Shown here in pieces: positions 20,068-24,800 of a DNA stretch of 24,800 bases. A program made the position numbers and the translations under genes. Position 1 is the first letter of the stretch. The number at the start of each line of letters is the position of its first letter. Source of the stretch: Frankiales bacterium (GTDB lineage: Bacteria > Actinomycetota > Actinomycetes > Mycobacteriales > SCTD01); contig JAODNF010000150.1 in the NCBI GenBank assembly GCA_025464915.1, positions 1 through 24,800 of the forward strand, in the 5' to 3' direction. The notes beneath the pieces were generated by a model. It made no database searches. It saw nothing but the letters and a program-made list of their open reading frames with translations, and was not told the DNA's origin.

Positions 20068-20604
20068 GTGCTGTTCGCCCTCACCGTCCTGCTGGGGGCG
20101 CTCGCCCTCGGCTGGGCGCGCGGTGGCACCCTCGACCACCTCGGGCACCTGCCGCTCCGGTTCAAGCGGCTCGTGGTCGCTGCCCTCGTGGTGCAGGTCC
20201 TCGGCGGCCTCGCCGGCGGCTGGCGCTACCCCGCCGGACTGGCCCTGTCAGCAGCCCTGGTCGCCGGCTTCCTCGCTCTCAACCGTGGGATCCAGGGCAC
20301 GGGGCTGGTGGCCGTCGGGCTGCTGCTCAACGCCCTCGTGGTCGGCGTCAACGGCGCGATGCCGGTCAGCGGCGACGCCATGGGCCGGGCCCTGCTGTCG
20401 ACCCAGGACATCATCAGCGGCGCGGACCCGAGGCACGAGCTGATCGACGCCTCGACCCACCTGCCGCTCATCGCCGACCGGATCCCCTTCTACTTCCCCC
20501 GCCACCCCGAGATCGTCAGCACCGGCGACGTGCTCGTCGCCTCCGGCCTGGCCGAGCTCGTCGTCCTCGGCATGGGCTCCACCGCGCGCCGCCGGCGCCG
20601 GTAG
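20068..20604 (+). CDS. DUF5317-like membrane protein
   Basis: 178 aa with about five hydrophobic helices: residues 1-17, 35-52, 57-72, 79-95 and 151-168. The stretch LLLNALVVGVNGAMPVSGDA after the fourth helix is the hallmark I associate with DUF5317 proteins of actinobacteria and clostridia. Function unknown. GTG start at 20068 with only 19 bases to the divergent crotonase gene start; no ribosome site is visible. The basic C-terminal tail (TARRRRR) is cytoplasmic if the topology is as drawn. The bL37 gene follows 27 bases after the stop, with a -10-like TAGGCT overlapping the stop codon. Confidence 0.75.
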   Translation: MLFALTVLLGALALGWARGGTLDHLGHLPLRFKRLVVAALVVQVLGGLAGGWRYPAGLALSAALVAGFLALNRGIQGTGLVAVGLLLNALVVGVNGAMPVSGDAMGRALLSTQDIISGADPRHELIDASTHLPLIADRIPFYFPRHPEIVSTGDVLVASGLAELVVLGMGSTARRRRR

Positions 20605-20607
20605 GCT
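20602..20607 (+). promoter_or_regulatory. Candidate -10 of the bL37 gene
   Basis: TAGGCT, overlapping the stop of the membrane protein gene, fits TANNNT and would start a short leader that includes GAGAGGAG (20618-20625). No -35 recognised. Confidence 0.4.
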
Positions 20608-20631
20608 CAGCCCCGACGAGAGGAGCTCACC

Positions 20632-20706
20632 ATGGCCAAGAGAGGTCGTAAGCGCCGCGCGCGCAAGAAGAACGCTGCCAACCACGGCAAGCGCCCCAAC
20701 GCGTAA
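20632..20706 (+). CDS. Ribosomal protein bL37
   Basis: 24 residues, 12 of them Arg or Lys, beginning MAKRGRKRRARKKN and ending NHGKRPNA. This is the actinobacterial large-subunit protein bL37, first seen in cryo-EM maps of mycobacterial ribosomes as I recall. It is preceded by a strong ribosome site, GAGAGGAG (20618-20625), six bases before the ATG, consistent with high expression. It is followed by a long perfect hairpin five bases after the stop. A similar tiny basic protein, bS22, has a different sequence. Easily missed because of its size. Confidence 0.85.
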   Translation: MAKRGRKRRARKKNAANHGKRPNA

Positions 20707-20711
20707 CTCCG

Positions 20712-20770
20712 AACCCTTGCGTCCGCTCGACGCACCCGTGGCGATGTCCACCTGAGCGGACGCAAGGGTT
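20712..20770. terminator. 17-bp perfect hairpin between convergent genes
   Basis: AACCCTTGCGTCCGCTC (20712-20728) and GAGCGGACGCAAGGGTT (20754-20770) pair without mismatch. The 25-base loop holds a second small stem GTGG/CCAC (20738-20741, 20748-20751). It lies between the bL37 stop and the end of the convergent epimerase gene, so it may end transcription from both sides. No U-tract. Confidence 0.75.
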
Positions 20771-20777
20771 TGCTGTG

Positions 20778-21716
20778 TCAGCGCCCGGTGCGGACCCAGT
20801 CAACGGTCTGGGCGAGGCCCTGCTCGAGGCCCACGGTCGGCTCCCAGCCGAGGGCACGGCGGGCCTGGCCGACGTCGAGGACGATCGAGTGCAGCTCTCC
20901 CGGCCGGGCTGGAGCGAACTCGGGGGCGTCCGGAGCGCTGACGGCGCGGGCCACCGCGGTGTGGAGCGCACGCACCGTCGTACCCGTGCCTGACCCGACG
21001 TTGAGCCGGCGACCGTCGCCCTTGCCGCCGAGGCAGCGAAGGAACGCGTCGACGACGTCGTCGACGTAGACGTAGTCGCGGGTGCTGGTCCCGTCGCCGA
21101 ACAGCCTCGTCGGCTGCCGCTTCAGCAGGGCGCCGGCGAAGATGCTGACGACGCCCGCCTCGCCGTGGGGGTCCTGGCGCGGCCCGTAGACGTTCCCGAG
21201 GCGCAGGCAGCAGCCGGCCAGCCCGTGCAGCCGCTGGTACGCCGCCACGTACGTCTCGCCCGCGGCCTTCGCCGACCCGTACGGCGACGCCGGGTGCAGC
21301 ACCATCCGCTCGGAGGCCGGCAGCTTCGGGGGCGTCCCGTAGACCGTGCCGCCGCTGCTCGCGAACACCACGCGCGGTGTCGCGGAACGGACGCAGGCGT
21401 CCAGCACGTTGACGGTCCCGAGCACATTGGTCCGGGTGTCGTGCAACGGGTCCTCGACGGACTTGCGGACGTCCATCTGCGCGGCCAGGTGCAGCACGAC
21501 CTCCGGGCGCTCCTTGGCGAGCACGTCGGCGAGCTCGGGCCGCGTGATGTCGAGGTTGCTGAAGGAGAAGGCCTTGGACTTCCGGGCCGCCGCCAGGTTG
21601 GCGAGCCTGCCCGTGCTGAGGTCGTCGAGACCGACGACGGTGTGCCCGTCCGCGACCAGCCGGTCGCACAAGTGGCTACCGATGAAGCCGGCTGCCCCGG
21701 TGACGACCAGCCTCAC
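20778..21716 (-). CDS. NAD-dependent sugar-nucleotide epimerase/dehydratase
   Basis: 312 aa, extended short-chain dehydrogenase. The NAD-binding motif GAAGFIGSHL is at residues 7-16, the catalytic Ser/Thr region SSGGTVYG at 120-127, and the Tyr-Lys pair YGSAK at Tyr146/Lys150. RDYVYVDDVVDAFLRC is the conserved substrate-side segment. It acts on an NDP-sugar, with UDP-glucose or UDP-glucuronate 4-epimerase most likely; the exact sugar cannot be told. The GTG start at 21716 overlaps the galE stop (GTGA), so it is translationally coupled to galE. An in-frame extension upstream is only a shadow of galE. Confidence 0.9.
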   Translation of the reverse strand: MRLVVTGAAGFIGSHLCDRLVADGHTVVGLDDLSTGRLANLAAARKSKAFSFSNLDITRPELADVLAKERPEVVLHLAAQMDVRKSVEDPLHDTRTNVLGTVNVLDACVRSATPRVVFASSGGTVYGTPPKLPASERMVLHPASPYGSAKAAGETYVAAYQRLHGLAGCCLRLGNVYGPRQDPHGEAGVVSIFAGALLKRQPTRLFGDGTSTRDYVYVDDVVDAFLRCLGGKGDGRRLNVGSGTGTTVRALHTAVARAVSAPDAPEFAPARPGELHSIVLDVGQARRALGWEPTVGLEQGLAQTVDWVRTGR

Positions 21717-22669
21717 GGGTGCCGGAGCTGCCAGCCCGCCCAGGCGCTCTGGACCATCTGCCGCAGGTCGTACTTCGCCTGGAAGCCAAGGCCTTCGGTG
21801 ATCCTGTCGACCTTCGCGACGATCCTCGCCGGATCGCCCGGCCGGCGGTCGACCACGTCGTACGAGCAGTCGAGCCCGGTCACCTCGGCGATCTCGGAGA
21901 TGACCTCCAGAACGCTGGAACCGATCCCCCGGCCGATGTTGTACGTCGCACCCGACTGCCCAGCGGCCAGCGCACGCGCCGCCGCGAGGTGGGCGTCGGC
22001 GATGTCCGCGACGTGCACGTAGTCGCGCAGGCAGGTCCCGTCCGGCGTGGGGTAGTCGTTGCCGTAGACCCGGGGCTTCTCGCCCTTCTGCAGCGCCTGG
22101 AACACCAGCGGGATCAGGTTGAAGACGCCCGGGTCGCCGAGCTCCGGCGCGGCAGCACCTGCCACGTTGAAGTACCTCAAGTTCATGACCTGCAGCCCGA
22201 AAGCCGTGGTGCAGTCGTTCAGCAGCCACTCACCGACCAGCTTGGTCTCGCCGTACGGCGACAGCGGCGCCTTCGGGATGTCCTCGGTGACGTACTCGAC
22301 GTCGGGCATGCCGTACGTCGCCGCGCTCGAGGAGAACACGAACTTGTCGACGCCCGCCGTGCGGCACTCCTCGAGCAGCGTCAGCAGGCCGTCGAGGTTC
22401 TCGCGGTAGTACCAGAGCGGCTCCGCGACGGACTCGCCCACCTGCTTCTTGGCGGCGACGTGCACGACCCCGGTGACGCCGTCCAGGGCCTGGCGGAGCG
22501 CCGTCCGGTCGAGGACCGAGCCCTCGACGAACCGGGCGCCGTCGTGCACGCGGCTGCGGTCGCCCGTGCTGAGGTCGTCGAGCGCGATGATGTCCTGCCC
22601 GTCCTCGACCATCGCGCGGACGACGTGCGCCCCGATGTACCCGGCACCACCCGTGACCAGCCAGCTCAT
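21713..22669 (-). CDS. galE: UDP-glucose 4-epimerase
   Basis: 318 aa. Interconverts UDP-glucose and UDP-galactose for the Leloir pathway and cell-envelope glycans. TGGAGYIGAH is at 6-15, the catalytic SSSAATYG at 113-120 (Ser115), and Tyr139/Lys143 in SPYGETK. Family segments NLRYFNVAGAA and GTCLRDYVHVADIADAH are typical of GalE and set it apart from the second epimerase. ATG start at 22669 with TAGGGT six bases upstream and no ribosome site, so probably leaderless. The stop overlaps the second epimerase. No galK or galT is near. Confidence 0.92.
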   Translation of the reverse strand: MSWLVTGGAGYIGAHVVRAMVEDGQDIIALDDLSTGDRSRVHDGARFVEGSVLDRTALRQALDGVTGVVHVAAKKQVGESVAEPLWYYRENLDGLLTLLEECRTAGVDKFVFSSSAATYGMPDVEYVTEDIPKAPLSPYGETKLVGEWLLNDCTTAFGLQVMNLRYFNVAGAAAPELGDPGVFNLIPLVFQALQKGEKPRVYGNDYPTPDGTCLRDYVHVADIADAHLAAARALAAGQSGATYNIGRGIGSSVLEVISEIAEVTGLDCSYDVVDRRPGDPARIVAKVDRITEGLGFQAKYDLRQMVQSAWAGWQLRHP

Positions 22670-22675
22670 GTTCCG

Positions 22676-22681
22676 ACCCTA
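22676..22681 (-). promoter_or_regulatory. Leaderless -10 of galE
   Basis: TAGGGT on the minus strand, six bases before the ATG at 22669, fits TANNNT-N6-ATG. Confidence 0.5.
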
Positions 22682-22771
22682 GTGGGGCGGCTGTGCAGGG
22701 CGCGGGGAGCCGGTGTGAACGTCCTGTGTCCTCCCGCGCGCGCCGGGGACCGTTCCGGCAGGATGGCGGCC

Positions 22772-23155
22772 ATGTCGCTCCTGCGCCGCTTCCAGAGGCA
22801 CACGTCTGCTCTCCCGCACGCCTCCGTCGAGGAGCACCGGGCCGTGGTCGAGCTGCTTGCCCTCGCGGCCTACGCCGACGCGTCCGTGACGGACGGCGAG
22901 CTCGGCGACCTGGCCGAGTTCGACGCGCAGCACGACGACTGGGACGACGAGGGCCTCAGCGTCCTGCAGCACCTGCCAGTGGCCATCGCGCACGCCCGGT
23001 CCGGTCAGAGCACGGTCACGGAGCTCGCGGCCCGGATCACCGACCCGACGCTGCGGGCCGAGGCGGTCAAGGCCGTCACCGAGCTGCTCGCGGTCGACGG
23101 CGTGACGGGCAGCGAGAGCGCCTTCCTCACGGAGGTCCGCGCCGCGCTGGCCTAG
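22772..23155 (+). CDS. TerB-like protein
   Basis: 127 aa, all-helical and acidic. Two acidic helix-turn segments, LALAAYADASVTDGEL (about 30-45) and ELLAVDGVTGSESAFL (about 105-120), resemble the duplicated metal-binding turns of the TerB/DjlA-N fold linked to tellurite resistance and membrane stress. The assignment is by pattern, not alignment. Start at ATG 22772 with AGGA eight bases upstream; ATG at 22763 would add three residues. It stands alone: divergent from galE, and tail-to-tail with the membrane gene, whose stop begins two bases after this one ends. Confidence 0.65.
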   Translation: MSLLRRFQRHTSALPHASVEEHRAVVELLALAAYADASVTDGELGDLAEFDAQHDDWDDEGLSVLQHLPVAIAHARSGQSTVTELAARITDPTLRAEAVKAVTELLAVDGVTGSESAFLTEVRAALA

Positions 23156-23156
23156 G

Positions 23157-24098
23157 TCATGCCGGGACCCTGTCCCCCGGCGCCGGCGCGGGCACGGGCG
23201 CCGAGACCCGCGGCGGCACGACGAGAGCGGCGACCCCGAGGACCAGGCAGCCGGCGACGTACCACCACAGGCCGCCCTCGAGCTTGTCGAACCCGCTGGT
23301 AGCCGCGCGGCTGCCGTCAGGGCCGAGCACGCCCATCAGCGCGACTGGTGACAGGACCGCGGCGAGCGCACCTGTACGGCGCAGCGCGTTCCGGCCGACC
23401 GGCGAGGCGATAGCGAGCAGGACCAGGGCAGCTGCGACGGCCGCGCCGATCCGGGCGATGTCGGCGACGTGCCGGTCGAGGTAGCTGGCACCCACCTCAG
23501 GCTCCTGCTGCTGCATCCAGAGGTACCAGGGATACGGGGCGTCGAACTCGCGGGTGTCGTACCAGCCGGTGAACTCGACGCCGTGGACGACCAGCCACGC
23601 GGACAGCCCGAGGAGCGAGAGCGCACCGAGTGTCCTGGCCTGCCGGACCGGCAGCGACCCCGGCGCCAGCGCGGCGCTCGTCGCCAGCAGCAAGAAGCCG
23701 CCGACTGCCAGCCACGCCCCCGGTCCCACCCCCGAGAAGGTGTGGTGCACGGGTACGGCTACGAGGTCGGCGTCCCCGGGCAGCCGCTGGGCGACGTACG
23801 CCGTCAGCACCGCCGCGCCGGCACCCAGGGCGACGCCGACCGCGCGGGCCTCGCGCCTCAGGAAGGCCAGCACCACCACCATCGCCACCGCCGCGAGCAG
23901 GGCGGACAGCAGCCACGTCGAGTACAGCCGCGTCCAGGGGAAGCCCCGGCCGTAGCGGGCCGCCTCCTGGTACTCGTCCAGCGTCGCGGGCCGGTCGCTC
24001 CGGTCGTACGTCGTGTGCGTCCAGGCCAGCCGCTTCGCGACCACGACAAAGACAAGACCCGCCAAGCCCAGCAGGATCGCCGACGTCCACCGCTTCAC
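23157..24098 (-). CDS. Multi-pass membrane protein, unknown function
   Basis: 313 aa with seven or eight hydrophobic helices (about 6-26, 60-80, 86-105, 130-150, 154-174, 212-233, 243-260, 274-293) and a Pro/Ala-rich tail (VSAPVPAPAPGD). The loop between helices 1 and 2 contains WTHTTYDRSDRPATLDEYQEA, and a later loop contains WYDTREFDAPYPWYLWMQQQ; neither recalls a known family. The GTG start at 24098 overlaps the 63-residue gene stop (GTGA), so the two are coupled. Both follow the rsrA-like gene on the same strand. Not recognised; a two-component membrane complex is inference. Confidence 0.78.
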   Translation of the reverse strand: MKRWTSAILLGLAGLVFVVVAKRLAWTHTTYDRSDRPATLDEYQEAARYGRGFPWTRLYSTWLLSALLAAVAMVVVLAFLRREARAVGVALGAGAAVLTAYVAQRLPGDADLVAVPVHHTFSGVGPGAWLAVGGFLLLATSAALAPGSLPVRQARTLGALSLLGLSAWLVVHGVEFTGWYDTREFDAPYPWYLWMQQQEPEVGASYLDRHVADIARIGAAVAAALVLLAIASPVGRNALRRTGALAAVLSPVALMGVLGPDGSRAATSGFDKLEGGLWWYVAGCLVLGVAALVVPPRVSAPVPAPAPGDRVPA

Positions 24099-24286
24099 GC
24101 GGTCACCGGGTCCTTGCGCCGCCCAACGAGCACGCCAGACCCAGCGATCAGCACCGAGCCGAGGACGTAGGACCAGAAGCCGAGGCCCACCCGGTAGAAG
24201 GCGCTGTGCGACCTGGGGAAGCAGAAGGGGCCCAGCGAGCCGACGGGCAGGACCCACGCCACGGTCAGCAGCCAGAGAGCCCTCAT
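24095..24286 (-). CDS. 63-residue two-helix membrane protein
   Basis: Two hydrophobic segments (about residues 3-22 and 33-54) separated by FCFPRSHSAFYRVG, with a basic end (VGRRKDPVTA). The first segment contains VLPVGSLGP. The ATG has no strong ribosome site. It lies 48 bases downstream of the rsrA-like stop on the same strand and overlaps the larger membrane gene by four bases. No family recognised; it could be a small subunit of its partner. Confidence 0.65.
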   Translation of the reverse strand: MRALWLLTVAWVLPVGSLGPFCFPRSHSAFYRVGLGFWSYVLGSVLIAGSGVLVGRRKDPVTA

Positions 24287-24334
24287 GCCACCCAGACGAG
24301 GTGACGACGCAAAGCCGCTGCACCGTCCACGGGA

Positions 24335-24616
24335 CTACTCCGCCCGGAACTCCACGTGCTCGATCTCGACGCGGACCTGCTGGATCTTCAGCAGCACCCT
24401 CGCGCGCAGGTCCTCGGGCGCCTGCTCCTTGCAGGAGCGGGCGACCAGCTTCATGACGGCCTGCTCCAGGCCGTACTTGCGCAGGCACGGCGCGCACTCG
24501 TCGAGATGGATCCGGACGTGCTCCCGGTCGTGCTCGGCGCACTCGCCGTCGAGGTAGAGGTAGACGGTCTCGAGCACCTCGCTGCACGGGGTCTCGTGGG
24601 GGTCGCCGCAGCTCAC
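24335..24616 (-). CDS. rsrA: RsrA-type zinc anti-sigma factor (redox sensing)
   Basis: 93 aa. ZAS domain with Cys11, His37, Cys41 and Cys44 (HLDECAPC), plus Cys3 and Cys62. The numbering of the first five equals what I recall for Streptomyces RsrA, which holds zinc in the reduced state, binds SigR, and lets go when disulfides form. The GTG start at 24616 forms a GTGA overlap with the sigma factor stop, giving matched synthesis. In mycobacteria the equivalent is RshA. The gene is complete. Confidence 0.9.
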   Translation of the reverse strand: MSCGDPHETPCSEVLETVYLYLDGECAEHDREHVRIHLDECAPCLRKYGLEQAVMKLVARSCKEQAPEDLRARVLLKIQQVRVEIEHVEFRAE

Positions 24617-24800
24617 GTGTCCGCCGCCTTCACCAGTCCGCGCTCCACGGCGTAGTCCGCCAGGAGCTCTCGAAGCCCACGCCGACCGCGGTGGAGGCGG
24701 GACATGACCGTCCCGATCGGCGTGCCCATGATCTCGGCGATCTCCTTGTAGGAGAAGCCCTCGACGTCGGCGAGGTAGACCGCCATGCGGAAGTCCTCGG
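24613..24800 (-). CDS. sigR: SigR/SigH-type ECF sigma factor, C-terminal fragment
   Basis: The last 61 codons are in the window, reading on the minus strand from 24798. They cover the end of region 4: EDFRMAVYLADVEGFSYKEI, then EIMGTPIGTVMSRLHRGRRG, the DNA-binding helix-turn-helix, and a short tail ending ADT. This matches SigR/SigH, the thiol-oxidative-stress sigma factor. The identity is strengthened by the coupled RsrA-type anti-sigma gene. The rest, including any GGAAT/GTT autoregulatory promoter, is beyond the edge. Confidence 0.88.
   Translation of the reverse strand, partial: EDFRMAVYLADVEGFSYKEIAEIMGTPIGTVMSRLHRGRRGLRELLADYAVERGLVKAADT

Noticed and set aside
17928..20651. Long plus-strand open frame of over 900 codons
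   Set aside because: It is antisense to pepP and the crotonase gene, has the Arg/Gly/Pro/Ala-rich composition of a high-GC shadow frame, and no domain.
1..24800. Mobile element, prophage, CRISPR or toxin-antitoxin/defence island
   Set aside because: No transposase, integrase, repeat-spacer array, tRNA-flanked direct repeats or shift in base composition was seen; all genes look like ordinary chromosomal actinobacterial genes.

Overview
The window is chromosomal DNA of a high-GC actinobacterium. The base composition is very G+C rich with G/C third positions, GTG starts are frequent, and the gene set is actinobacterial: nickel superoxide dismutase, WhiB1, an RsbW-like/SigF pair, the 24-residue ribosomal protein bL37, and a SigR/RsrA-type pair. 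I cannot name the genus. I see no phage, insertion sequence, CRISPR array, tRNA or rRNA.

Layout. (1) 1-1483: start of a probable divergent sodX, then sodN, a histidine phosphatase and a GNAT acetyltransferase in one tight + strand unit. (2) 1542-5859: a membrane GGDEF-EAL protein, two tandem crcB fluoride channels on the - strand, and an RsbW-like anti-sigma factor overlapping sigF. (3) 5891-9355: a small membrane protein divergent from a diacylglycerol kinase-family gene, then whiB1 behind a near-consensus CRP site, a small membrane protein, and a PdtaS-type histidine kinase. From memory, this order resembles M. tuberculosis Rv3214-Rv3220c, and the sigR/rsrA pair at the right edge would be the Rv3223c/Rv3221A end, with about 14 kb between. 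(4) 9379-16652: biotin genes bioF, bioD, bioB, bioA with tag (3-methyladenine glycosylase) overlapping bioA; then a GlxA-type regulator, a 38-residue peptide, a 60-residue Cys-rich protein resembling the mycobacterial biotin synthase auxiliary protein (BsaP), and a TauE/SafE permease overlapping it. (5) 16722-20706: pilT, an Xaa-Pro aminopeptidase, an enoyl-CoA hydratase-family gene, a DUF5317-like membrane protein and the bL37 gene. (6) 20778-24800: two sugar-nucleotide epimerases (one GalE), a TerB-like protein, a two-gene membrane unit, and the rsrA-like/sigR-like pair cut by the edge.

Two organising features stand out. Many same-strand neighbours overlap by exactly four bases (GTGA, ATGA, TTGA), implying translational coupling. 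Several genes appear leaderless, with a TANNNT -10 hexamer 6-7 bases before the start codon. In two divergent pairs (6251-6283 and 9353-9381) the -10 elements for both directions are packed into one 10-13 bp symmetric core. Convergent gene ends carry elaborate inverted repeats. The most informative biology is the biotin locus, with its probable BioB helper near but outside the bioDBA unit, and the CRP site before whiB1.
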